Below, in pieces: positions 8,824-17,245 of a stretch of DNA of 64,000 nucleotides. The first letter of the stretch is position 1, and each line of letters opens with the position of its first letter. Made by a program: the position numbers and the translations under genes. This DNA is from Chryseobacterium formosense (GTDB lineage: Bacteria; Bacteroidota; Bacteroidia; Flavobacteriales; Weeksellaceae), in the NCBI RefSeq assembly GCF_900116415.1, contig NZ_FPAP01000006.1, positions 62,001 to 126,000 of the forward strand. Reading direction: 5' to 3'. Below the pieces are notes generated by a model. It had not been told where the DNA came from. It was given only the letters and a program-made list of their open reading frames with translations, and searched no databases.

Positions 8824-10503
8824 ATGAAAAAATATTCTTCCAAAAGAAGTATTCAGGTACTTGCAAATCTTCTTCAGCAATATCAAATTTTAGACGTTGT
8901 CATCTCTCCGGGATCAAGAAATGCTCCTTTGGCGATTCATTTTTCGGAAATGGATGATTTCAACTGTTTCAGTATTGTAGATGAAAGAAGTGCTGCTTTT
9001 GTAGGAATGGGAATGGCGATGAGCGAGAAAAAACCGGTTGCAATTACCTGTACAAGCGGTTCTGCCGCAGTAAATTATTATCCCGCCATTACCGAAGCTT
9101 TTTATTCAAATATTCCTTTATTGATTTTAACAGCCGACCGTCCAACCGATTATGTGGATTTGTTTGACGGACAAACCATCAGACAAGACAATCTTTATCA
9201 TCAGCATTCTTACGGTGATTTTCAATTGGTGGAAGATTCAAAGGATAATGCGGAGGAAATAAATTCAGATATTATAAAAAAGGCTATCGAGCTTTGTTTT
9301 GAAAAACAAGGTCCGGTGCACATCAATATTCCTTTGGAAGAACCTTTATACGAATTGGTTTCTGAGCTTCCAACCTTTCCGCAGGTGGAAAAAACTATTA
9401 AAAAGAAAGACTACGAAATTCCTTCAAATCTTGTCGCAGACTGGAATACTTCCCAAAGAATTATGATTTTGGTCGGAACGAGAGATTACAGTCCCGAACT
9501 GGAAAATCAGCTGACGCAATTGGTGAAAAACCATTCGGTGGTTGTTTTAACTGAGGCTAACTCAAATGTATATCACGAAAAGTTTTTCAGACATATCGAC
9601 CGGTATATTTTTAATTTTTCGGAAGAAGATTTCAAAACATATGCTCCGGATCTGTTGATTACAATCGGACAGAATGTGGTTTCCAAAAAAGTAAAAATGT
9701 TTTTAAGAAATGCACATCCGAAACAGCATTGGCATCTTGATGAGGTTTGGCAACCCGATACGTATTTTGCCTTGACTCAGAAACTGGAGATTAAACCTGA
9801 ACTTTTCTTTGCTAAATTATTGAATTTCATTAATCTGGAACCAAAACCATATTTTAATCTTTGGGATGTTTTAAGAGATAAAAAAGATAAAAAACACAAG
9901 GATTTTTTAAATTTAATTGAATTCTCAGATTTTTATTTCTTCAACAAAGCTTCACAAAGTATTCCGGAGCATTATAATATTCATCTCAGCAATTCTTCAG
10001 CAATTCGCTATGCACAGCTATTTGATTTCGGAAAAAGAAAGATCTACTGCAACAGAGGTACAAGCGGAATCGACGGTTCAACTTCCACAGCCATGGGATT
10101 TGCCATTAAAAATGCAAATCCGACGGTTTTGATTACGGGAGATTTGAGTTTTTTCTATGATATTAATGGACTTTGGAATCAATATATTCCGCCATTTACA
10201 AGAATTATTATTTTTAATAACGGGGAAGGAAATATCTTTAAAATCATTCCAGGACCAGGAAATGCAAACTCGAATACCGTGGATGAATTTATCGCAACAA
10301 AGCATCATAAAAATGCTGAGTTTTTAGCAAAGCATTTCGGTTTTTCCTATGTAAGAGTTGATGATGACGGAACTCTGGACCGCGTTTTTGAAAATTTCTT
10401 CAAACCAGATACTCATCCTAAAATAATGGAAGTCAACACGCAAGGCAAAACCAATGCTGATACGCAGAAAGCTTATTTTAATTTTTTGAAAGAAAGTAAG
10501 TAA
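8824..10503 (+). CDS. menD: 2-succinyl-5-enolpyruvyl-6-hydroxy-3-cyclohexene-1-carboxylate synthase
   Basis: A 559-residue thiamine-diphosphate enzyme. It joins isochorismate with the succinic semialdehyde-ThDP adduct made from 2-oxoglutarate, the first committed step of menaquinone synthesis in the cytoplasm. Visible signatures: SPGSRNAPLAIH (about residues 29-40), the TSGSAAVNYYPA segment near 77, GTSGIDGSTSTAMG near 418, and the ThDP/Mg motif opening GDLSFFYD near residue 439 and closing in NN about 28 residues later. Length is normal for MenD. Other men genes are not adjacent. The leader before the gene holds the conserved element at 8748-8804. An inverted repeat follows the stop. Confidence 0.97.
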   Translation: MKKYSSKRSIQVLANLLQQYQILDVVISPGSRNAPLAIHFSEMDDFNCFSIVDERSAAFVGMGMAMSEKKPVAITCTSGSAAVNYYPAITEAFYSNIPLLILTADRPTDYVDLFDGQTIRQDNLYHQHSYGDFQLVEDSKDNAEEINSDIIKKAIELCFEKQGPVHINIPLEEPLYELVSELPTFPQVEKTIKKKDYEIPSNLVADWNTSQRIMILVGTRDYSPELENQLTQLVKNHSVVVLTEANSNVYHEKFFRHIDRYIFNFSEEDFKTYAPDLLITIGQNVVSKKVKMFLRNAHPKQHWHLDEVWQPDTYFALTQKLEIKPELFFAKLLNFINLEPKPYFNLWDVLRDKKDKKHKDFLNLIEFSDFYFFNKASQSIPEHYNIHLSNSSAIRYAQLFDFGKRKIYCNRGTSGIDGSTSTAMGFAIKNANPTVLITGDLSFFYDINGLWNQYIPPFTRIIIFNNGEGNIFKIIPGPGNANSNTVDEFIATKHHKNAEFLAKHFGFSYVRVDDDGTLDRVFENFFKPDTHPKIMEVNTQGKTNADTQKAYFNFLKESK

Positions 10504-10509
10504 TTTACC

Positions 10510-10565
10510 CTCGCAGATTTTACAGATTACGAAGATTAAAAAAAAGAATCTGTAAAATCTGCGAG
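10510..10565. repeat. 19-bp perfect inverted repeat at a convergent junction
   Basis: Arms 10510-10528 and 10547-10565 pair perfectly around an A-rich 18-nt loop. The arms are built from CAGATT/AATCTG units. The position between the stop codons of menD and the aminotransferase gene suggests a terminator role in both directions, but there is no long T tail. A related, less perfect copy is at 33004-33064. Confidence 0.75.
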
Positions 10566-10570
10566 AGACA

Positions 10571-11197
10571 TTAAATATCTAAATAATCATCATTTCCCGG
10601 AAGATTGATGATCTTATGAATCGGGTAAATGAACATGTCATCAAAATCATTCATCGCGTTAATCAGTTGAAAATGTGAATACTCCTTGATGTTTTGCATC
10701 GTGATCTCCGCTTCTTTGATCTTCTTCTTCTTTAAAAGATTTTGTCTTTGAACTCCATTTAAAAGATAAGTGAAAGGAGTAAACCAATCTTTTCCTTTTT
10801 GAAAAAGAATATTAGAAAAAGAAGTGTCGGTAATATGATTGTTTTTAACGATAATGATTTCTTCTGCCTTTGATTTCATCTTCATTTTTTCGAGCTCTTT
10901 ACGGTCTTCAAATTTGAAAGAATAATCGTAGCTATTGTTTTCAACCAGTTGAAAATCCTGAATTTCAGGAATAGCATAAGGAATCATCTGTGTTCTGAAT
11001 CTTTTATCAAGATCATAGACAATTCTCATTTTATAAAGACCATCTTCATCGTGCTCCAGATTTTTAAAAATTTTGGCAAGATCAATTGAACCTTCTTTCC
11101 CAAAGTGGGCGAAAGTCTCGTTTACACGTTTCTGATGAAACTCCAGCAGGAATAATTCCTGATCTTCTACTTTAATGCTTTCAATGAATTGGGACAT
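10571..11197 (-). CDS. pabC: Class IV aminotransferase-like protein, probable aminodeoxychorismate lyase
   Basis: A 208-residue protein translated from a start that overlaps the end of the upstream pabB by 17 bp. In such pairs the second protein is the PLP enzyme that splits 4-amino-4-deoxychorismate to p-aminobenzoate and pyruvate for folate. Family features seen: a lysine-containing segment KKLE..KMKMKSKAEEIIIVKNN in the middle and DTSFSNILFQKGKDWFTP, which matches the substrate-side 'TSxSNIxF' motif of fold-type IV enzymes. The protein is shorter than E. coli PabC (about 270), which fits the Bacteroidota form. The gene symbol is by context and moderately sure. Confidence 0.75.
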   Translation of the reverse strand: MSQFIESIKVEDQELFLLEFHQKRVNETFAHFGKEGSIDLAKIFKNLEHDEDGLYKMRIVYDLDKRFRTQMIPYAIPEIQDFQLVENNSYDYSFKFEDRKELEKMKMKSKAEEIIIVKNNHITDTSFSNILFQKGKDWFTPFTYLLNGVQRQNLLKKKKIKEAEITMQNIKEYSHFQLINAMNDFDDMFIYPIHKIINLPGNDDYLDI

Positions 11198-12158
11198 AGA
11201 TTTTGTTTTTCATTTCCTGATATTCGTCTTCTAATTTACTCATGTGTGTAATTCCGCCACCACTTTTGAAATAGAGCTCGTCGCCTTCTTTTTCGATAAA
11301 ACGAATCATTACGCAACTGTCTAAGTTTTCGCCATCAAACCAACCGCAAACTCCGGTGTAAAAACCTCTGTCGAACCCTTCTGCTTCGAGAATAATTTCT
11401 AAGGTTTTAGGTTTTGGTGCTCCTAAAATTGAGCCAGCCGGAAGAAGTTTCTGCATAATGCTTCCAATCTTTCCTTTAAATTCAGGCTTTATGTTTCCTG
11501 AAATTTCCGAGCTCATTGCAAAAAGATCTTTCTGATGCGTTTTTAAAAAATCAATAAACTGAAATTTATCTACTTTCACATCATCGGCAACCATGCTCAA
11601 ATCATTTCGTAACAGATCTACCACGGTATAATGTTCTGCCTTTTCTTTTTTATCATTTTTTAAAACTTCGGCAGCATTTTCCACAGAAGCATCAATCGTT
11701 CCTTTCATCGGATAGGTCAGAATTTTATCATCAATAATCTTTACGAAAGTTTCAGGAGAAAAAAATACGAAAAAATCTTTAAATAAAACTTTATATTTTG
11801 CCTTTGAATGATGAAAAATTTCTTCTAAACTTAAATTAGTTTCAATTCTTGTTTTTCGGGTGTAATTGGTTAAGTATGAGTTTCCTAGCCGGATATTGTC
11901 CTGAACATGGTCAAATCCTTTTCTGAAGCTTTCGAGTGTTTCCGGATAAGATTTCCATTCTGTCTTTTTGTGTAATGCTTCCTGTTTTTTTGTGTTCGAA
12001 AATGTTTGAAAATCAATAAGTAAGCCTTTTTCAGAAAGTTCGTTTTCTTTGCAGATTTCTACTTGGTCAACAAGAAAATCGATGATAAAGAAAAACGGAA
12101 CTTTCTGCCGTGAAAGTTCGTCCATTTCCAAAAATTTTTGATGATTCGCTGAAAACAT
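11181..12158 (-). CDS. pabB: Aminodeoxychorismate synthase component I
   Basis: About 325 residues from the ATG at 12158 (MFSANHQKFLEMDEL). A longer in-frame start at 12224 would overlap the divergent gene and its promoter, so I reject it. The chorismate-binding core is clear: the segment beginning MKGTIDAS near residue 170, HYTVVDLLRNDLSMVA near 195, and the catalytic GSILGAPKPKTLEII and GFYTGVCGWFDG blocks toward the end. The enzyme aminates chorismate together with a glutamine amidotransferase, then hands the product to the lyase encoded next. It lacks the N-terminal extension of anthranilate synthase, which supports PabB over TrpE. A TACTTTTG box lies only 4 nt before the start, so the mRNA may be leaderless or nearly so. 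Confidence 0.88.
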   Translation of the reverse strand: MFSANHQKFLEMDELSRQKVPFFFIIDFLVDQVEICKENELSEKGLLIDFQTFSNTKKQEALHKKTEWKSYPETLESFRKGFDHVQDNIRLGNSYLTNYTRKTRIETNLSLEEIFHHSKAKYKVLFKDFFVFFSPETFVKIIDDKILTYPMKGTIDASVENAAEVLKNDKKEKAEHYTVVDLLRNDLSMVADDVKVDKFQFIDFLKTHQKDLFAMSSEISGNIKPEFKGKIGSIMQKLLPAGSILGAPKPKTLEIILEAEGFDRGFYTGVCGWFDGENLDSCVMIRFIEKEGDELYFKSGGGITHMSKLEDEYQEMKNKIYVPIH

Positions 12159-12162
12159 TCCG

Positions 12163-12190
12163 CAAAAGTAGTTATTGATGTTTACTTTTG
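12163..12190. promoter_or_regulatory. Divergent pair of -7 elements (pabB and the membrane protein gene)
   Basis: TACTTTTG occurs on the minus strand (12170 down to 12163) and again on the plus strand (12183-12190). The two start codons (12158 minus, 12206 plus) are 47 nt apart, so both promoters share this short space. Neither has a clear TTG at -33. Confidence 0.45.
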
Positions 12191-12205
12191 CATAAAATTT
12201 TTTCA

Positions 12206-12940
12206 ATGCAGGAGAACTATCCACAAAAACCGGGACTCGATTTTATTTTAAAGCAGGCTTTTTTTTACTGGAATAAAACTTTATTATACCAAATTTTATT
12301 TACGATAATTTACGGAACCATATTTTTTGCAGTTTCATTTTATATTATGCAGCGATTTGGGATTTATGATCAGTATGCTGAAGTTTTGGCAGATTATTCT
12401 AAAGTGGGAATAAGCGGGCTTGAAGAATTAAACGAAAAGTTAGCAGCAATAAGAAATACAGAGAATTTTGCTTATGCTTTGTATGGTTTTATGGCAGTTT
12501 CTGCTTTTTTATTTCCTATGAATTTAGGTTTTTTTCAGATTTTCAAAAAAATAGATCTGAAAGAAGATATCGGTATTGGCGATTTATTTGTGGGTTACAA
12601 CGGGATCAATTTTTTCAGATATGTTTCTTATTTTGTTTTCTGGTATCTGGTTTGTGAGATCCTAAAAATTACAATTATCTTGCCTCTTTTCTGGATCATG
12701 GTTACAATTTTGGTGGCTCCTTTAATGTTCTTTCATAATAAAACAACTTTCGAAGCTATTTCGCTAAACTGGAAGGCTTTTAAAATGTATTTTCTTGAGA
12801 TTTTAGTCTGTACGATCGTTGCAGTATTATTTAAGTACATCGGTTTTGCCTTATTTTTTGTTGGTGCTTTGCTTACTTTTCCTTTCTGGAATGCGATGAT
12901 ATATTCACTTTATAAAACAATTTTTAACGAAAAAAACTAA
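12206..12940 (+). CDS. Multi-span membrane protein, unknown (paralogue group with 13011 and 46084)
   Basis: A 244-residue protein from the ATG at 12206, 15 nt after a promoter box. It has about five to six hydrophobic segments and a long loop. The block GDLFVGYNGINFFRYV near residue 130 and the closing segment GALLTFPFWNAMIYSLYKTIF resemble the membrane proteins at 13011-13748 and 46084-46791. Such proteins resemble the membrane-domain part of glycerophosphodiester phosphodiesterase-like families, but no catalytic domain is present. Function unknown. It lies 70 bp before its paralogue. Confidence 0.75.
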   Translation: MQENYPQKPGLDFILKQAFFYWNKTLLYQILFTIIYGTIFFAVSFYIMQRFGIYDQYAEVLADYSKVGISGLEELNEKLAAIRNTENFAYALYGFMAVSAFLFPMNLGFFQIFKKIDLKEDIGIGDLFVGYNGINFFRYVSYFVFWYLVCEILKITIILPLFWIMVTILVAPLMFFHNKTTFEAISLNWKAFKMYFLEILVCTIVAVLFKYIGFALFFVGALLTFPFWNAMIYSLYKTIFNEKN

Positions 12941-13010
12941 AGTTTTTACATTATCTGGTGTTTTTGTTCTTAAATAAATTAAATTTGAGAAACATTAAAA
13001 ATTAAACACC

Positions 13011-13748
13011 ATGTCAGAATTTAACGAATTTGATCAACAGGGCTCTGTTCCTGAAAGAAGTACAGGCTCCATTATTTCTCATGCTTTCGAAATGTATAAA
13101 GGCGTTTTTCTTTACGGTCTCGTGGCAATGATCATTTATCTTATAGGGGATTTTGTTATTCAGTCAATTTCCGGTTTCGGTTCCTGGACGAATTACAGTG
13201 ATTTCAAAGATTTTGATGAAGATTCTTACAGAGAACTTTTACTTAATCGTCCCGGGGTAAGTTTATATTACTCATTTGCCGGAGTATTGAGCATTCTTCT
13301 TTCTCCACTTTATGTAGGATTAATTTACATTACCAATAAATTTAATACTAAAACTCCAATCGAGTTTACTGATCTTTTTATTGGTTACCGTCAGAATTTA
13401 GGTAATATATTGTTGTATAGTCTGATTACCAATATTATTTTATGGGTTTCTCTTGCATTGTGCTTTATTCCTTTTTTGTTTGTTTACCCTTTGTTTTTTC
13501 TTGGTTACCCAATTCTTTTATTTGAAAATACAAATGCAATGGATGCGATTTCCAAGACGTATAATATTGTAAAAGACAATTACTCTGTGTTCTTGGGAAC
13601 AGCAATTTTAGCTGGATTAATTACATTTTCCGGTATACTGCTTTGTTGTATTGGTATAATTTTTACTTATCCTTTTATTTATATAGCCATGTATTCTGCG
13701 TACTGTGCATATTTAGGTAAACCACGACAAATAACATACAATAAATGA
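13011..13748 (+). CDS. Multi-span membrane protein, unknown (paralogue of the upstream gene)
   Basis: A 245-residue protein with an N-terminal cytoplasmic tail (MSEFNEFDQQGSVPERSTGS) and about six membrane segments. It shares EFTDLFIGY near residue 120 and the closing CCIGIIFTYPFIYIAMYSAY with the membrane proteins at 12206 and 46084. A TAAATTTG promoter box is at 12980-12987. The stop codon overlaps the start of the AI-2E family transporter gene by 4 bp (ATGA), so the two are translationally coupled and likely made together. The function is not known. Confidence 0.75.
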   Translation: MSEFNEFDQQGSVPERSTGSIISHAFEMYKGVFLYGLVAMIIYLIGDFVIQSISGFGSWTNYSDFKDFDEDSYRELLLNRPGVSLYYSFAGVLSILLSPLYVGLIYITNKFNTKTPIEFTDLFIGYRQNLGNILLYSLITNIILWVSLALCFIPFLFVYPLFFLGYPILLFENTNAMDAISKTYNIVKDNYSVFLGTAILAGLITFSGILLCCIGIIFTYPFIYIAMYSAYCAYLGKPRQITYNK

Positions 13749-14845
13749 CACCACACCACAAAGAAAACCAGATCAGCAGTGTAGTTATAAAGCAGATCTT
13801 TTTGCTAGCCATTATCTTGATTTTGGCGGCATTAATCTGTTTTAATCTTGCTATGTTTATTCCTTCTGTTTTAGGAGCAATTACCATTTATGTAGTCTGC
13901 AGAAAATACAATTTTTACTTGCAAGAAGAGCGAAAGTGGAAACCATGGGCTTCTTCTTTGGTTTTGATGTTGGCAAGTTTGATTATTATCATTCTTCCAA
14001 TTTATTTTATTATTGATTTGCTGGTTGAAAAGTTGGGTAATGCACAAGCTTACATGGATAAATTCAATGTTTTCGTTGATAAAATTCATACATTTATTAA
14101 AAAAGAAATAAATGTAGATATTCTTAGCGAAGAAAACATGACAAAGCTGAAAGATTCGGCTGGACGTTTTTCTACAAAAGCTTTGAGCGGAACATTTAAT
14201 ACCCTGACTGTGATTATGTCAATGTATTTTATCCTCTATTTTATGTTTGAAAAGCCAAGGCTTTTTGAAAGGATCTTAGCTTCTGCGGCACCGTTGAAAA
14301 GAGCCAATGTATCTTTAATAGGAGAAAAAATGAGAAAGCTGATCATGGCAAATGCAATCGGACTTCCCGTTGTAGCATTGGGGCAGGGAATTATTGCAAT
14401 GATAGGATATTTTATTTTTGGTGCGCCAAGTCCTATTTTATTATTTGCTTTAACGGCTGCAGCATCAATGATTCCGGTTGTAGGAGCTGCGATTGTATAT
14501 GTTCCGATCTGTATTTTTATGATCGCTGAAGGGCAGACCGGGCCCGGAATTGGTCTCGGAATTTATTGCCTTATTGTAGTAGGTTTAACGGATAATGTCC
14601 TTCGTTTCACTTTGCTTAAAAAACTTGAAGATATCCATCCTTTAAATACGGTTTTCGGAATCATTATGGGGATGAGTCTTTTTGGGTTTATGGGATTGAT
14701 TTTTGGGCCTATTTTAGTATCATTTACCTTGCTTTTGATTCAGGTATACCGGAATGAGTTTTCGGATGACGAAACTCCTGAACTCCAGCTTTCACAAAAA
14801 GATAAGAATGAAGATCTTGAAAATAAAATAGATTTAATAGTTTAA
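13745..14845 (+). CDS. AI-2E family transporter
   Basis: A 366-residue membrane protein of the AI-2E exporter family, with about eight hydrophobic segments. Signatures: a duplicated N-terminal pair of spans, a soluble middle loop (about residues 100-150), then GLPVVALGQGIIAMIGYFIFG and the region GFMGLIFGPILVSFTLLLI close to the C-terminus, which is typical of the family. Members move quorum signals, ions or other small molecules. Without an assay the substrate is open. The gene overlaps the upstream membrane-protein gene by 4 bp and is followed 2 nt later by the DUF3820 gene, forming a three-gene unit. Confidence 0.88.
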   Translation: MTPHHKENQISSVVIKQIFLLAIILILAALICFNLAMFIPSVLGAITIYVVCRKYNFYLQEERKWKPWASSLVLMLASLIIIILPIYFIIDLLVEKLGNAQAYMDKFNVFVDKIHTFIKKEINVDILSEENMTKLKDSAGRFSTKALSGTFNTLTVIMSMYFILYFMFEKPRLFERILASAAPLKRANVSLIGEKMRKLIMANAIGLPVVALGQGIIAMIGYFIFGAPSPILLFALTAAASMIPVVGAAIVYVPICIFMIAEGQTGPGIGLGIYCLIVVGLTDNVLRFTLLKKLEDIHPLNTVFGIIMGMSLFGFMGLIFGPILVSFTLLLIQVYRNEFSDDETPELQLSQKDKNEDLENKIDLIV

Positions 14846-14847
14846 AA

Positions 14848-15114
14848 ATGGAGCAGGGAATAAATCCTGAAATTTTACAGGAAATATGTGTCGTAAAAAT
14901 GCCTTTTGGTAAGTATAAAGATACCATTTTAGCCGATCTTCCAATCAGCTATCTGGAATGGTTCCACCGAAAAGGAATGCCGCCGGGAAAACTGGGAATG
15001 CAGCTTTCTACGATTTATGAAATAAAATTAAATGGTCTAATGGATCTGCTGATCCCGATTCGTGGTGGAAAAGTGAATTATGAAAAACCTAAAACGAAGA
15101 TTTATAAGTTTTAG
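14848..15114 (+). CDS. DUF3820 family protein
   Basis: An 88-residue soluble protein. MPFGKYKDTILADLPISYLEW (residues 19-38, key residues FGKYK and LPxxYLxW) is the DUF3820 signature. In other bacteria the same fold motif is found beside or fused to exonuclease domains, so nucleic-acid contact is conceivable, but nothing here shows it. It starts 2 nt after the AI-2E family gene, so it is probably the last gene of that transcript, and a strong hairpin follows it. Confidence 0.8.
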   Translation: MEQGINPEILQEICVVKMPFGKYKDTILADLPISYLEWFHRKGMPPGKLGMQLSTIYEIKLNGLMDLLIPIRGGKVNYEKPKTKIYKF

Positions 15115-15116
15115 AA

Positions 15117-15143
15117 TTGGGCGGTTCCGTAGGAACCGCCCAA
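15117..15143. terminator. Bidirectional terminator between the DUF3820 gene and uvrB
   Basis: A 12-bp perfect GC-rich stem (15117-15128 with 15132-15143) with a 3-nt loop fills the whole convergent gap. Confidence 0.8.
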
Positions 15144-15145
15144 AA

Positions 15146-17137
15146 TCAACTTTTCAAAGCAGCAATTTCATCTCTTAGCTTTGCCGCTTTTATAAAATCT
15201 AAATTCTTCGCGGCAGACTCCATTTCTTTTTGTTTTTGAACGATGATTTTCTCTACATCTTCAGAAGAATAACTTGCTTTTGTTTCGGCAACTTTTTGTA
15301 CAATTTCTTTTTGAGTGTATCTTTCGTCTGGAAAATCTTTACTTCTTCCGACAAGATTTTCGGAGATTTTTTTATTTAATGCGGTCGGAACTTTGCCATG
15401 TTCTTCATTATAGGCTATTTGTTTTGCACGGCGATATTCGGTTTCATCTAATGTTGCCTGCATCGATTTCGTAATTTTGTCAGCGTACATGATTGCTCTT
15501 CCGTTGATATTTCTTGCGGCACGACCTACGGTTTGAATCATTGATCTTCTGCTTCTCAACATACCTTCTTTATCGGCATCCAAAATCGCCACCAAAGAAA
15601 CTTCCGGTAAATCTAAACCTTCTCTTAGTAAATTAACGCCAATTAAAACATCAAATACGCCTAAACGAAGATCCTGCATGATCTGAATACGTTCCAAAGT
15701 TTCAACATCAGAATGAATATATCTTGTTCTGATTCCGAATTTTGTAAAATATTTCGTCAATTCTTCCGCCATTTTCTTGGTTAAAGTTGTTACTAAAACT
15801 CTTTCGTCAATTTCGGCTCTCTTATTGATCTCCTCCATTAAATCATCAATCTGATTAATAGTTGGTCGGATTTCAATAATCGGATCTAAAAGTCCTGTTG
15901 GACGAATAATTTGTTCAATATATTCTCCACCTGTTTTTTCCAATTCATAATCTGCAGGAGTTGCGGAAACATAAATGACCTGATTCTGAATGGCTTCAAA
16001 TTCCTCAAATTTTAAAGGTCGGTTATCCATTGCAGCGGGAAGTCGGAAACCATATTCTACCAAAGCTTCTTTACGGCTTCTGTCGCCGCCATACATCGCA
16101 TGAACTTGTGGAACGGTAACATGGCTTTCATCGATTACCATTAAAAAATCTTTCGGAAAATAATCTAAAAGACAGAAAGGTCTGGTTCCGGGAAGCCTTC
16201 CGTCAAGATAACGCGAGTAATTTTCAATTCCTGAACAGTAACCCAATTCTTTGATCATTTCAAGGTCGAGTTCGGTTCTTTCCTGAAGTCTTTTTGCCTC
16301 TAAAGGTTTCTCAATGGATGAAAAGAAATCCACCTGCTTTACCATGTCATCCTGAATATTTTTGATAGCTCCGTTCAATGTCTCCTTGGAAGTCACGAAA
16401 AGGTTTGCCGGGTAGATCTGAATCTGCTCAAAATTTGAAGTGACGTTTCCTGAAACAGGATCAAAACTCTGAATTTTTTCAATTTCATCTCCAAAAAACT
16501 GAATTCTTACACCATTGTCTGCATAAGCAGGAAATATATCAATCACATCACCTTTTACTCTAAATGTACCTCTCTGGAAGTCTCCCAATGTTCTGGAATA
16601 TAATGCATTAACTAGAGAATGTAATAGTGCGGTTCTTGTAGTTTTTTCTCCGATTTCAAGCGAAATTAAAGATTTGTGAAATTCAGTAGGATTTCCGATA
16701 CCGTAAATACATGAAACGGAAGCTACGATCAAAACATCTCTTCTTCCTGAAAGCAGACTTGCCGTTGCAGAAAGACGAAGCTTCTCAACTTCTTCGTTAA
16801 TGCTTAAATCTTTCTCGATATAAGTTCCAGAACTTGCAATATAGGCTTCCGGTTGGTAATAGTCGTAGTAGCTCACAAAATATTCCACCGCATTTTCAGG
16901 GAAAAACTCTTTGAATTCCATGAAAAGCTGAGCCGCCAAAGTTTTGTTGTGCGCCAAAACCAAAGTTGGTTTCTGCACATTATTCACCACATTGGCAACG
17001 GTAAAAGTTTTCCCGGAACCGGTAACTCCCAATAAAGTCTGGTATTTTTCCCCGATTTCAATACCATTGGTCAATTTTTCAATGGCTCCCGGCTGATCTC
17101 CTGTAGGTTTATATTCTGATTGAAGATTGAATTTCAT
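15146..17137 (-). CDS. uvrB: UvrABC system protein B
   Basis: A 663-residue DNA helicase-like subunit of nucleotide excision repair. UvrB receives the damage site from UvrA and, with UvrC, cuts on both sides of the lesion. Walker A GVTGSGKT is at residues 37-44, the beta-hairpin segment YYDYYQPEAYI lies near residues 90-100, and the DEAD-like box DESH is near 340. The helicase motif QTVGRAARN is close to residue 545, and the C-terminal UVR domain (about 622-660) contacts UvrC. All elements expected for a full-length protein are present. It has no operon partner here. Confidence 0.98.
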   Translation of the reverse strand: MKFNLQSEYKPTGDQPGAIEKLTNGIEIGEKYQTLLGVTGSGKTFTVANVVNNVQKPTLVLAHNKTLAAQLFMEFKEFFPENAVEYFVSYYDYYQPEAYIASSGTYIEKDLSINEEVEKLRLSATASLLSGRRDVLIVASVSCIYGIGNPTEFHKSLISLEIGEKTTRTALLHSLVNALYSRTLGDFQRGTFRVKGDVIDIFPAYADNGVRIQFFGDEIEKIQSFDPVSGNVTSNFEQIQIYPANLFVTSKETLNGAIKNIQDDMVKQVDFFSSIEKPLEAKRLQERTELDLEMIKELGYCSGIENYSRYLDGRLPGTRPFCLLDYFPKDFLMVIDESHVTVPQVHAMYGGDRSRKEALVEYGFRLPAAMDNRPLKFEEFEAIQNQVIYVSATPADYELEKTGGEYIEQIIRPTGLLDPIIEIRPTINQIDDLMEEINKRAEIDERVLVTTLTKKMAEELTKYFTKFGIRTRYIHSDVETLERIQIMQDLRLGVFDVLIGVNLLREGLDLPEVSLVAILDADKEGMLRSRRSMIQTVGRAARNINGRAIMYADKITKSMQATLDETEYRRAKQIAYNEEHGKVPTALNKKISENLVGRSKDFPDERYTQKEIVQKVAETKASYSSEDVEKIIVQKQKEMESAAKNLDFIKAAKLRDEIAALKS

Positions 17138-17245
17138 ACTTCAAATTTAGGAAATAAAAAATGTTGGGAAGTAGAGTGAGGTCATAATTTTTTGTTTAAA
17201 AAACTTCTAATATCATTTCTAAATTCAATTGTTGAAATTTATTAA

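Noticed and set aside
12159..12224. Longer start for pabB
   Set aside because: It would overlap the divergent gene and both promoter boxes.
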